Positions 1 through 9,236 of a stretch of DNA of 64,000 bases are shown here, in pieces. The notes beneath the pieces are model-generated. The model did no database searches. It was not told the DNA's origin and worked only from the letters and a program-made list of their open reading frames with translations. Numbering within the stretch: the first letter of the stretch is position 1; each line of letters opens with the position of its first letter. The DNA comes from Begonia masoniana (Eukaryota > Streptophyta > Magnoliopsida > Cucurbitales > Begoniaceae), in assembly GCA_022432975.1 (NCBI GenBank), contig CM039514.1, positions 9,159,519 to 9,223,518 on the forward strand, read 5' to 3'. The position numbers and the translations under genes were made by a program.

Positions 1-240
1 CCTAACGAGCCTAACGAGCCTAACGAGCCTAACGAGCCTAACGAGCCTAACGAGCCTAACGAGCCTAACGAGCCTAACGAGCCTAACGAGCCTAACGAGC
101 CTAACGAGCCTAACGAGCCTAACGAGCCTAACGAGCCTAACGAGCCTAACGAGCCTAACGAGCCTAACGAGCCTAACGAGCCTAACGAGCCTAACGAGCC
201 TAACGAGCCTAACGAGCCTAACGAGCCTAACGAGCCTAAC
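1..240. repeat. 9-bp minisatellite (CCTAACGAG)n
   Basis: About 26.7 uninterrupted copies of the 9-mer CCTAACGAG, with no variant unit noticed; the array continues past the left edge. The unit resembles a telomeric repeat superficially but is not the plant CCCTAAA heptamer. The same word occurs twice in a row near 1036 in the subterminal part of a hAT-like element, and related CGAGCC/TAACGAG words fill the subterminal regions of the hAT elements at 7110-7331 and 42934-44075. I infer that the array expanded from a hAT subterminal motif. Confidence 0.95.
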
Positions 241-480
241 GATGCACTACTCTACTCTAGTACCTCGGAATTCAACTTGAGAACCGTTAATTGGTGACGT
301 CTGAGCCAAAGCCGAACTCTGAGGATTTCAATGATTTGGAATCAATACGATCGAGTCGGTAAAAGTTTGCATAATTGAAATAAGTAACAACCAGAGTTTC
401 TCTGAATAAATGATGGATTTTTTCGCTTTTTGGCAAACTGTTGAAATTATTAGTTGCTGAAAAATAATGTTTTTAACTAT
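241..480 (+). other. Relic similar to the 3' UTR of the BCAT-like gene
   Basis: This segment, best seen at about 370-475, aligns by eye with 21715-21830, which lies just downstream of the stop codon of the sulfotransferase/BCAT-like gene. A shared core is ACAACCAGAGTTT followed by a similar T-rich stretch and TAGTTNCTGAAAA; identity is roughly three quarters. The part at 241-350 looks more weakly related to 21590-21700. It suggests that a paralogous copy of that gene ends just left of the window, or that its 3' end was carried into the transposon cluster. No coding sequence is visible here. Confidence 0.55.
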
Positions 481-807
481 TTTAGTAGACAAAAGTAATA
501 TCCTATGCTATTGAAATCTTAGTCAATTCTTTTTGCACCATAACAGCCTCGTTTGCAAGCAGATATAAAGTCCTTCGATGCCCGAAAGGTCCTCGAGGAC
601 AAGAACTTATCAATGACTCGTGTGAGCTTATTTGGTTAGAGGCTCTGTATTTCTGGTCAAAATCAAAAGACAACTTTACTTCTATGTGACAGTCGATCAG
701 GTACTTCATACAGCTACCAATGACGAATTTTAATAACTAACAAAGCATATAAAATTAATTGTCACATATTAGAAATAATTACAACGACCTTGTATCAAAA
801 TATTGGT
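481..807. other. Unassigned stretch
   Basis: No convincing gene, splice structure or recognisable repeat was seen. The short open frames here have no family signature. Confidence 0.5.
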
Positions 808-1035
808 GTAAGGGTGGGTGCGGTCTGATTCCACTTGGAACTGGAATAGTGGGTTGCGGAACCAAATCTGGATCCAATCGTGTTTCACGGTTCGGTCCCG
901 ATTTAGTAACAAATTTTTATATTTTTTTATGCTTTTGGACTAAGTGTTGGAGTTTTGTGTCAGGTTTTCAGCTTTTGGGCTGGGTTTTTGAAGTTTTAGG
1001 TCAAGTTTTTTAACGATTTCGGGGTTCGAATATTT
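808..1035. mobile_element. Fragment of a hAT-like element (second family)
   Basis: It starts with TAAGGGTGGGTGCGG, like the end of a hAT element, then a segment rich in CGGTTC words. Positions 900-1035 match 8060-8195 by eye, sharing GCTTTTGGACTAA and TTCGGCTTTTGGGCTG-like words. It is cut off at about 1035, where CGAGCC-type hAT subterminal sequence begins. The TIR assignment rests on resemblance only. Confidence 0.45.
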
Positions 1036-1636
1036 AACGAGCCTAACGAGCCTGCCGAGCTGACCCTAAAATTTCAACTCAAGCCGGCTCGCGAGCCACG
1101 AGCCTAACGAGCCGAGCGTAGCCGAGCCGATCCAACGAGCGTAACGAGCCGAGTTTAACGAGCCGAACTTACAAAAATAAAATTATTTTATATAAATATA
1201 TTATATATTTTATTTATTAAAATTATAATAAATATTTATTATATTAATGATGAAATATAATAAATACTTAGTCGTGTAAAATGTAAATAATAAAAATCTT
1301 TAATTACTACAAAAATGACGTTTAATTATAAAAAATAGAAGAAAACAAATATATACAAAATAGGGTAAAGTGAAATTTGTAATTTATGGTAAATATAATT
1401 TTTCTGAGAAACTTACAACGACACAAGACTTGTTTGACTCCACTCTTCTTACCTCTCTAAGGTATTAGAAAAGGTGAGACATAAGAGTCACCGAGCAACC
1501 ACGGACTTGGCAACAATTGGAGTCTCAACCTCCACCCAAATTGAAAATCAATCTGAGCACTAACCTTTGATTGAAGAAGGATTATAAAAAATCGATGAAG
1601 CATTCAAATTTTGAGAGGAAAAGAGTCTACTTGTTC

Positions 1637-1993
1637 TCATTCAAAATCCGATCTTTCATGAATACCAAATTGTGAACATACAATATTTCCACCACCACTA
1701 CTTGAGCTAACATGTGAAGAAACACGTGAATGACTAACATTAGAATATTTAGATTCATAAGAAGAATATAAATTAGTAATTCTATGTGTTATTTGATCCA
1801 TAGAAAATAAAGAAGAAGTTTGTAAATTATTAGAAATTTTATTAACAATGAGATATAGTCCTCTTAAATTATATTTAGGATCCATTATACATGCATAACA
1901 AAAAATAGGAAGAATATCAAGTCAATATTTTTTAAATTTTGTTTTTATTTTATTAAATATATCTCTAAATTCATCTATATGTCGATATTGTGC
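1637..1993 (-). pseudogene. hAT transposase, C-terminal fragment
   Basis: Read on the minus strand, this encodes TAQYRHIDEFRDIF, a stop, LDILPIFCYAC and then MDPKYNLRGLYLIV. This matches the stretch of plant hAT transposases (RICESLEEPER/DAYSLEEPER type) around the conserved DPRYKL motif before the dimerisation region. At least one in-frame stop lies between KKY and LDI. It is the downstream half of the coding sequence whose upstream half is at 6277-6535; the two halves join at the 5-bp target duplication of the Copia insertion. Not functional. Confidence 0.75.
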
Positions 1994-2562
1994 TGTTGTA
2001 AATTTTAGATTACGTTCTTTTAGTTAATTCTTTTCTTTATTCCTCTTTTCTTTAAGCCGTGATCCAGACAACCAAAAACAGAAAAATAGCACACAATCAA
2101 CACAACGATTTTTACCGTGGTTCACCGATAAATCCGGCTACATCCACGTTGAGCTCCACAGGAGAAGCTCGTGCACTATGACTTGAAGATTGTACAAAGA
2201 AACAAACCGAAGAACAACAATGATTAAGAAAAACGAAACCTAACCGGATGCTCGAACTCAACCTGGTTCGAGCCCTAGAGAACTCCCTGCCTCTAGCAAT
2301 CAAGACGATCGCCACCACCGGATCCAAGGTTCGCCGCTCCTTCCGTCGCCGTCGTCTGAGGAACCGAGAGCAAAAAACCGCTCTCCTCTCGCTCGCCCTA
2401 GCTCTCCCTCTTTTCTACTCTTCTCTGTTTCTAAAATCCTTCTCTGTTTTTCTAACTTACTCTCCACGCAGAAAACAACTCTATTTTTATACAATAATGA
2501 GGATATTAATTAAACAAATAAATGGGCTTTGGGCTTCACGGTTATTGGGCTTCACAACAACA
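1994..2562 (-). repeat. 3' LTR of the Copia element
   Basis: 569-bp direct repeat of 5703-6271. On the element's strand it begins TGTTGTTGTGAAGCCC and ends ACAACA. A purine-rich stretch (GGTGGAGATTG) lies just inside at 2563-2573, consistent with a polypurine tract. Short open frames inside both LTRs on either strand are repeat shadows, not genes. Confidence 0.93.
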
Positions 2563-2653
2563 ATCTCCACCTTGAAGACCAATCTAACCCACCAACTATC
2601 AACCCATAGTGCACGAACTCCTACAACTGCTTCGCAGCTCAGACCGATGAAGG

Positions 2654-3901
2654 TCAGTTTACAAATAACAAATTCAAGCAATGCTTGAACTTGGTATTTG
2701 AAACAATCTTTGTGCTCATGTCTGCAGGATTGTCCTCCGTAGATACCTTCAACAAATTCACAACATTAGTAGAAATCAAATCTCTAATAAAATGATATTT
2801 AACATCAATATGTTTAGTTCTTTCATGATATACAGGATTTCTACTAAGATGAATTGCACTTTGATTATCACAATAAATAACAGAAATAGAGTTTAGCAAC
2901 TTAGCTTCCTTTAGTAGACCTTGCAACCACACAGCTTCCTTCATAGCATCAGCAATCGCTATATACTCCGCCTCCGTGGTGGACAACGCTACCATGGGTT
3001 GTAATTGTGACTTCCACACAATACAATTCCTTCCCAACGTGAAACAATAAGCTGTAGTTGAGTTCCCCTCATCCCTGTTACCTGCAAAATCAGCATCTAC
3101 AAATCCCACAAGATCAAATGCAACATTTCTATTACCATAGCACAAACCAACATCTATTATACTATTTATGTATGCTACAACCCACTTCAAGGCTACCCAA
3201 TGATCATACCCATGATTTGGCATAAACCTACTCAATAAAGATATAGTAAATAACAAATCTGGCCCAGTACTGATCATAGCATACATGACTGACCGTATCA
3301 CATTACAGTAAGGAATATTCTTATTCTCCATCTTAATCAGCTCCCAAGTCTTGTCGACATCTAAGGAATTCATCTCCTTCATGGCACCCAGCCATTTGTC
3401 AGAATCAGTAGAACTAATAACTTCCTGATAGCTATTTGATTCACTTTGTCTAACTTCCAAAGAAGCGACAAGAGCTGCATATACGAGCTCAGCATAAGAG
3501 AACTTACAGTTAGAAATAACCTCCCTCCTACTCCTACCACGAGTGAGCTGATAGTTAGACAGATCTTCATGAACCGATCTAGTTAACTGCTCAGCCTCAA
3601 CTGGAGAATCATTTTCAGCTTGATCTCCAGTTTGATCCTCAACTTGATTTTCAACGCCTATACCAGGCTCATCAGAGCCACCCATAGGCTCCACCTCAAA
3701 CTGCATATTTTGATGCACTTGAGTGGTCTCACTAGACTCTTCACTAGAGTTAGTAGGAGTCTTACAAGGGAAAGAGTTCTCATCAAATACGACATCTCTA
3801 CTCACAATGATCTTAATCCCTCTAGATTCCTCGTCCTTTCCAAACATCTCCTGTTTGCTTAATGAGTCAAGTCCCCCTTGACTCATATGTCCTAATCTCA
3901 T
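2654..3901 (-). pseudogene. Copia pol remnant: GAG-pre-integrase start, linker, RNase H
   Basis: An open frame of 415 codons in frame with the gag frame upstream, separated from it by one TGA at 3905-3907. It starts with MRLGHMSQGGLDSLSK, the GAG-pre-integrase motif, normally preceded by Trp-His; the TGA replaces the expected Trp. It then jumps to the IVSRDVVFDE motif that follows integrase in Copia polyproteins, then to the region before RT (DKWLGAMKEMNSL), and finally to PYCNVIRSVMYAM and RNase H (VDADFAGN, ALSTTEAEYIA, DNQSAI, ADMSTK). The integrase DDE core and the RT core with YVDD are absent. Both large deletions keep the frame open. Confidence 0.85.
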
Positions 3902-3904
3902 ATG

Positions 3905-5176
3905 TCATTTCTCAGTAGCAACAAGACTAGGATTAACTGACACTGTATTCAAAGAACTAGACTTACATGAGCCATCAAGAATATATAACCCGCCAACTTT
4001 CCTACCAGTCAGAACAATTTTTTCATTCTTGATGACTTGCATACTCCCATTGCTAGTCCTACTCTCACATCCCAAATCATCTAAGGCACCTAGGGAAATC
4101 AAATTTCTCTTAAGTCCAGGTATATACCTCACCTTAGTCAACTTGATTCTTTTTCCAGAATCCAAGTCCAGAATGACACTGCCCATACCGACAACATCAC
4201 AAGTGTCGTCATTTCCCATGAACACCGTCTCATTCATAACTTCCTGGAAATCGACAAACCAGTCCTTATGAGGACTCATGTGAAAGCTACACCCGGAGTC
4301 AAGCACCCAAGTATCAGGGCACTTTAAATTAGTGACATTAAACACCTCACAAGGGTCATCCTGATTATTCTCACAGGCAAGGTTTGACTCATTATTCTCC
4401 GATTTATTTCTCCTAATCCAATCGAAACAATTCTTCTTCAAGTGACCAACCTTGCCACAGTGGAAACACGTCCTAGACTCATTCTTACCCTTGTCAACAT
4501 TTTCAATTTTAGACTCATTCCCTTTATTCTTCTTTTTGAACCTATTTGTGGCATTATTATTACTTTGTTCGGGTCTATTTTTCACAAAGAGATTCGAACC
4601 AGATCTTTTTTGTTCCAATAGTTCTAATTCTCTGGTTTTTAAACCAGATGAAATTAACTCTACACTTGGAACGATACCTGAATACTGATAAGCATCTTTG
4701 ACAACCTGGTAGGACTCAGGAATAGAATTTAACAAAATCATTGACTTAGTAGTTTCATCTAAGGCCTGATCAGTACCTTTTAGTCTAAGTGTTAATTTTA
4801 GAAACTCATCTAAATTATCATCTATAGACTTAGCAGTATCCATTTTCCATGAAAACAAAGAACCTTTAAAGAAAGCAAGATTAGGAGCTGATTGAACGGT
4901 AAATATTGATTCAAGTTTGTCCCATACCTCTAATAGGGTCTCAGCTCCATCAATTTTTCTCAAAACATTATCCGAGAGATTCAAAATCAAGAGGTTTAAA
5001 GCCTCTTCGTCTATCTCCTCCTTTCTTTTTTTCTGCTCAACAGACCATTTATCTTGGTCTTTCTCTAGAGCAATGACGACTTTATTGTGTGAAAGAAGAG
5101 CCTTAATTTTTCTCTTCCACACACCAAAATCAACCTTGCCATCATACACAGAAATTTCTAACCTTGTGGAAGACAT
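3905..5176 (-). CDS. gag: Copia Gag with zinc knuckle and start of protease
   Basis: From the ATG at 5176 (MSSTRLEISVYDGKVDFGVW) this is a Copia-type Gag (UBN2/gag-polypeptide family) of about 423 codons. The LFSWKMDTAKSIDDNLDEF region is typical. A CCHC zinc knuckle (CFHCGKVGHLKKNC) is followed by the aspartic protease start with WVLDSGCSFHMSP, including the catalytic Asp-Ser-Gly. It stops at TGA 3905-3907, where the family has Trp. The open frame extends upstream to 5269, but the start at 5176 matches the usual Copia Gag N-terminus. Gag appears intact, so the copy could still supply Gag or be packaged in trans. Confidence 0.85.
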   Translation of the reverse strand: MSSTRLEISVYDGKVDFGVWKRKIKALLSHNKVVIALEKDQDKWSVEQKKRKEEIDEEALNLLILNLSDNVLRKIDGAETLLEVWDKLESIFTVQSAPNLAFFKGSLFSWKMDTAKSIDDNLDEFLKLTLRLKGTDQALDETTKSMILLNSIPESYQVVKDAYQYSGIVPSVELISSGLKTRELELLEQKRSGSNLFVKNRPEQSNNNATNRFKKKNKGNESKIENVDKGKNESRTCFHCGKVGHLKKNCFDWIRRNKSENNESNLACENNQDDPCEVFNVTNLKCPDTWVLDSGCSFHMSPHKDWFVDFQEVMNETVFMGNDDTCDVVGMGSVILDLDSGKRIKLTKVRYIPGLKRNLISLGALDDLGCESRTSNGSMQVIKNEKIVLTGRKVGGLYILDGSCKSSSLNTVSVNPSLVATEK

Positions 5177-5685
5177 CCTCTCTCCCCCCAAACAAATTGA
5201 ATAGAAAAAATAAAACCGAAAGCCCAAAAAATTAAAAACAACAAAAAACAGCTTAACTATTTTTGTCACTAACTTGCAGAAAACCTAACTAAAAAATGGC
5301 ACAGTAACAATCAATTAAACTAAAGCACAAGGGATAAAGCAGACAACTCAAATCATGCTGTAATCGAAAAACACACACTGTTTTTGTAAAGCACACTCAC
5401 AGTAACTTTTAATTACATCCACTGTTGTCTGTGTAATTAAACCACACACTCACTGTTATCTAAGGCACACTCACAGTAACAATTAATTAAACTCAATCAC
5501 TGTTAGTTAACCGGAACATAAAAATGCAATCAACTAATCAACTTATGAATTAAACCACAGACACAGCAACCAGTATTCAAACAGATGCAAGACTGTAGGA
5601 TCTTAATTCAAGAAAAGAAAGAAAACAAAAACAACTAAAGAATACCGAAATCAAGAAACGCAGGAGCTAAGATTTGTTTCAAGAA

Positions 5686-5701
5686 CCTCGCTCTGATACC
5701 A
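5686..5701 (-). other. Primer binding site, tRNA-iMet type
   Basis: On the minus strand TGGTATCAGAGCGAGG starts one base from the 5' LTR end, complementary to the 3' end of plant initiator tRNA-Met, the usual Copia primer. Confidence 0.9.
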
Positions 5702-5702
5702 C

Positions 5703-6271
5703 TGTTGTAAATTTTAGATTACGTTCTTTTAGTTAATTCTTTTCTTTATTCCTCTTTTCTTTAAGCCGTGATCCAGACAACTAAAAACAGAAAAATAGCA
5801 CACAATCAACACAACAATTTTTACCGTGGTTCACCGATAAATCCGGCTACATCCACGTTGAGCTCCACAGGAGAAGCTCGTGCACTATGACTTGAAGATT
5901 GTACAAAGAAACAAACCGAAGAACAACAACGATTAAGAAAAACGAAACCTAACCGGATGCTCGAACTCAACCTGGTTCGAGCCCTAGAGAACTCCCTGCC
6001 TCTAGCAATCAAGACGATCGCCACCACCGGATCCAAGGTTCGCCGCTCCTTCCGTCGCCGTCGTCTGAGGAACCGAGAGCAAAAAACCGCTCTCCTCTCG
6101 CTCGCCCTAGCTCTCCCTCTTTTCTACTCTTCTCTGTTTCTAAAATCCTTCTCTGTTTTTCTAACTTACTCTCCACGCAGAAAACAACTCTATTTTTATA
6201 CAATAATGAGGATATTAATTAAACAAATAAATGGGCTTTGGGCTTCACGGTTATTGGGCTTCACAACAACA
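5703..6271 (-). repeat. 5' LTR of the Copia element
   Basis: 569 bp, nearly identical to 1994-2562. Differences seen: C/T near 2074/5783, G/A near 2107/5816, T/C near 2221/5930. Three differences in 569 bp is about 0.5 percent divergence, so insertion is recent. Confidence 0.93.
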
Positions 6272-6276
6272 TGTGC

Positions 6277-6535
6277 AAAATTACCCGTTAAGTTTATAAA
6301 AATTGGGAGAACAAGATGAGAAGTGAGATACTAAATTTCCGAACATTCATTTGTAGCATCATAAAATGATTTTAAAAAATCAAGAAATATATTAGCTACT
6401 TTGCAACTAGATTTATCAATATTAATACTTTGTGTTTTCTCACTAATAAAAACACAAATAAATTGTCAATATGGCCTAGCATTTTCCAACATCAAATAAG
6501 TAGAATTCCACCTATTATCTATATCGGTAATTCAG
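6277..6535 (-). pseudogene. hAT transposase, central fragment
   Basis: The minus strand encodes DIDNRWNSTYLMLENARPY, a stop, and then FLDFLKSFYDATNECSE, another stop, and SHLVLPIFINL. This matches the DTRWNSTYLML motif and the following FL.PFYDATKE.S region of plant hAT transposases. At least two in-frame stops are present. Sequence upstream on this strand (6540-6660) does not give the expected zinc-finger BED N-terminus, so the gene was already truncated or is too diverged to see. Confidence 0.8.
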
Positions 6536-6699
6536 ACGTCACTAACTTGACTGTTCGTAAAAATACTATACATTTTTAAAAGAACTCAAAATGTGTAAAC
6601 TTTCTTTTTTAAAACTTCATAGAAAACGTGCGTAAAATTTAATTAAAACCTTTTTTAGGTACTATTCACGTGAACAGTATTTTTTATTGTTCACATGAA

Positions 6700-6890
6700 C
6701 AGTGAGGGCGATTGTTCGCCCCTGTGGGGGCGAGCAATCGCCCCATGCACTGGATTTTAGGCACAAAAGTTTGCCCATGAGCAAACTTTCACCTCTTGGG
6801 CGATTGTTCGCCCCTGTGGGGCGATTGATCGCCTCTAGGGCAAATTTTCATTCCTACGGAGCGATTGATTGCCTCCTTTAGGGTGAACCA
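6700..6890. repeat. Cluster of GGCGATT(G/T)NTCGCC palindromic words
   Basis: Several copies of GCGATTGTTCGCCCC and GGGGCGATTGATCGCC alternate in opposite orientations, mostly separated by short GTGGGG or CTC-type spacers. The stretch just before it (6660-6705) holds TTCACGTGAACAGT and TTCACATGAACAGT, also palindromic. No coding meaning is seen. Confidence 0.7.
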
Positions 6891-7332
6891 TCGCCGCACT
6901 CTCAGGTGGTGACGAGAACGATGAGTTTTAATTTAAGTCTTGGGTTCATCGATCTTGTTCGCAATCGCCGGGACATCAACTGGTTCGCCGAAAATTTCAT
7001 CGATCTTGTGCTCGGTGAGAGGCAGCTCGGGTTGGATGAAGAAGATCTGAAAATAGTCGTACCCGTCGTCGTCGGTAGATGTCGAAGGAAGACGAAGACG
7101 GGACTGTCCATGTCCGCCGTCAAGGCGTCAAAGAGGGCTCAGGTCTCCGAGCTGGGCTTGACCGAGCAAGCTCGCGAGCTCACGAGAAGGCTCGCGAGCC
7201 CTAATGGCCGAGCTTGGCTCGACCCGTCTGTGTGACCCAAGCCAAATCGGCTCGTTACTTTAGCGAGCCGAGCTTGGCTCAACCCGCTACAGTAACAAGT
7301 CGAGCGCCAGCCCGCCCGTTTAACATCTCTAA

Positions 7333-8046
7333 TTTCAGTTAGCCCCTTGTACTAAAAAAACCGGCAAACCAAACCATGTACTTTTATTTTGTTATCAGTT
7401 TTGACATTTCATCAACAATTTCGTTAAATCTTCATTTAAAAAATTTTTGTGATTGTTTAACATATGTACAATTTATTGTAATTTTATTTTAGTAATTTAT
7501 AAAAATATTATAATAAATCATACAAGTTTTAGAACATCACGAAAAGATTTCTATTATCTACCCATGATATGGTGAACATGTGAAAATTGTTTCAAATAAA
7601 TCCAATATCGTTTGGTACTTTTTTAAAAATTAATTTATAAAGTAAAGAAGAACCTGAGATTAATTTTAAAAAAATACGAAAAGATATTCGATTTTTTTGA
7701 AAACTTTTCCACATGTTTACCATATCATGGGTAGATAATAGAAAAATTGTCGTGATTTTTTAAAATTTGTATGATTTATTATAATATTTTTATAAATTAC
7801 TAAAATAAAATTACAATAAATCGTACATGTGTTAAAAAATCACGAAACTTTTCAGATTATCTTTTCATTAAGTAGTGAACATGTGGTAAAAAATTCAAAT
7901 GAATCCAATATCGTTTGATAATTTTTCAAATGAGGGTTTAACTAAATTGCTGATGAAATGTCAAAACTGATAACAGAATAAAAGTACACAGTTTTGTTTA
8001 CCGGTTTTTTTAGTACAAGGGGCTATCTGAAATAAAGTGCATAGTA
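7333..8046. mobile_element. Foldback element, about 0.7 kb palindrome
   Basis: The left end (TTCAGTTAGCCCCTTGTAC, then AAAAAAACCGGCAAAC and TGTTATCAGTTTTGACATTT) is repeated in inverse at 7940-8030. The interior continues to mirror itself about a centre near 7650-7690 (AATCCAATATCGTTTG, ATCTACCCATGATATGG). A close relative is at 28700-29440. It abuts the end of the hAT element at 7331. It has no coding capacity. Confidence 0.8.
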
Positions 8047-8400
8047 CATGGTTAAAATCAATAATTATTATTTTTTTATATTTTTTGTTGCTTTTGGACT
8101 AAATTTTTGGAATTTGGGTCATGTTTTCGGCTTTTGGGCTGAGTTTTTTGGTTTAGGTCGAGTTTTAACTGATTTTCGGGTCAAATATTTGACCAACGGT
8201 TCGGTTCAGTTTTCACGATTATTGAAAATTTGAAATCAGAATCGGGACCGAACTGCAAGGTTCTTGAAACCACGGAACCAGAATCGAAACTGGAACCATG
8301 GGTGGGTAGAAGCGGCCCAAACCGGGACCGAACCGCACAGTTCGGTTAAAATCGTGATTCCGGTTCCGGTCCAGTTATGCCCACGCCACCCCACCCCTAG
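8047..8400. mobile_element. hAT-like relic (second family), right end
   Basis: It shares the segment around GCTTTTGGACTAA with 900-1035 and ends in CGGTTC-rich sequence with CCCACGCCACCCCACCCCTAG, a hAT-like terminus. No target duplication was identified. Confidence 0.4.
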
Positions 8401-9236
8401 TTGAAAGGTTCATCCAACCACCAACTTCAACTTGCAAAACCATTGCATCCAAATCTTTTTCTCCCTCTCATTAGCAAGATGAGAATGCTTAACGTTCATT
8501 GTTCATCTCGTGGGGAAGTATTGATAATAGAAGCTAAACATTGAAGATAGCTGAAGCTTGAGTGCCGACATGGATGCTTGGCAGTTATGTTAGATTGTTA
8601 GATTAATTAGTTTCTTTTCTTCTTCTCCTTCATAAGATAATAATATTCTGTCTAGAAACACTAACACTGTTAATCCTCGCATCTGACTGAGAACGCAATG
8701 ATGATAAGCACTGAAACCACGTAAATTCTACAAAAACAGCAAATAGATACGCTTCCATGGAGGAAACTACAGACGGGTCGGGAAACATACCTAGAAAATC
8801 CACGTTGAGACGGCCATTACGGAATCACTTGAAGTTCGTCTGTTCCTTGGGTAAGTTGAAACGAACTCATGCCGGCAGCTAGTTCACCGGTGTTGGAAAC
8901 GGGAGGCTATTTAAAAACGGCGAAAACGACACGACGATGGAAAGCGTGATGATTTTGGCAGTGGTCGTCATGGCCATGGGAGGTAGCTTTCAGTACAGCA
9001 GAATTTGTCATCCATTATGGAAGAAAGTTCTGTAGTATGTACAGAAAGAAACTGGCTTCTATTCAAGGACAAGACACTGTTTTCTTTTCCTTCCCTTCTC
9101 TTTTCTTTTCTTCCAAAAGTCACATTTTATGTTTATTGGGCTCGCGTTTCCATCGAGTCTGTAAAGTGAAATTCCTTAGATCTCAAACTCCAATACCCGG
9201 TCGAGCTCCGAGCAGATTTTCTGGCAACCCATTTCG
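8401..9236 (+). promoter_or_regulatory. Upstream region and 5' UTR of the BCAT-like gene
   Basis: No coding sequence or recognised repeat seen. The transcription start is presumably within the last few hundred bases before the ATG at 9237; no unambiguous TATA box was identified, so this is positional inference only. Confidence 0.4.

Larger units (their letters stand above)
1994..6271 (-). mobile_element. Young, internally deleted Ty1/Copia retrotransposon
   Basis: A complete-ended LTR element in minus orientation. The two LTRs (1994-2562 and 5703-6271) are both 569 bp, start with TG and end with CA, and differ at only about three positions that I could find. The target duplication TGTGC flanks it at 1989-1993 and 6272-6276. 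The primer binding site matches initiator tRNA-Met. The body encodes Gag, zinc knuckle, the protease start and the C-terminal RT/RNase H end. The integrase core and the RT catalytic core are missing, so the copy is non-autonomous. It sits inside hAT transposase sequence. Confidence 0.93.
1036..7331 (-). mobile_element. Degraded hAT element, split by a Copia insertion
   Basis: The right end reads GTTTAACATCTCTA, the same terminal word as the hAT element at 42934-44075, preceded by CGAGCC/CTCGCGAGC subterminal repeats (7110-7331). The left subterminal repeats lie at 1036-1165; the true left terminus is not seen and may lie outside the window. Transposase coding sequence runs on the minus strand (6535 to 1637) and is interrupted by a Copia element at 1994-6271. 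The N-terminal part of the transposase is not recognisable, and stops occur, so the element is inactive. Palindromic words fill 6700-6890. Confidence 0.7.

Noticed and set aside
1..240. Telomere or interstitial telomeric repeat
   Set aside because: The unit is the 9-mer CCTAACGAG, not CCCTAAA or a known plant telomere variant, and it matches hAT subterminal words nearby.
2248..2688. Open frames inside the Copia LTRs (also 2112-2327, 5821-6036, 5957-6319)
   Set aside because: The same frames occur in both LTR copies and on both strands, with no family resemblance; they are chance frames in repeated non-coding sequence.
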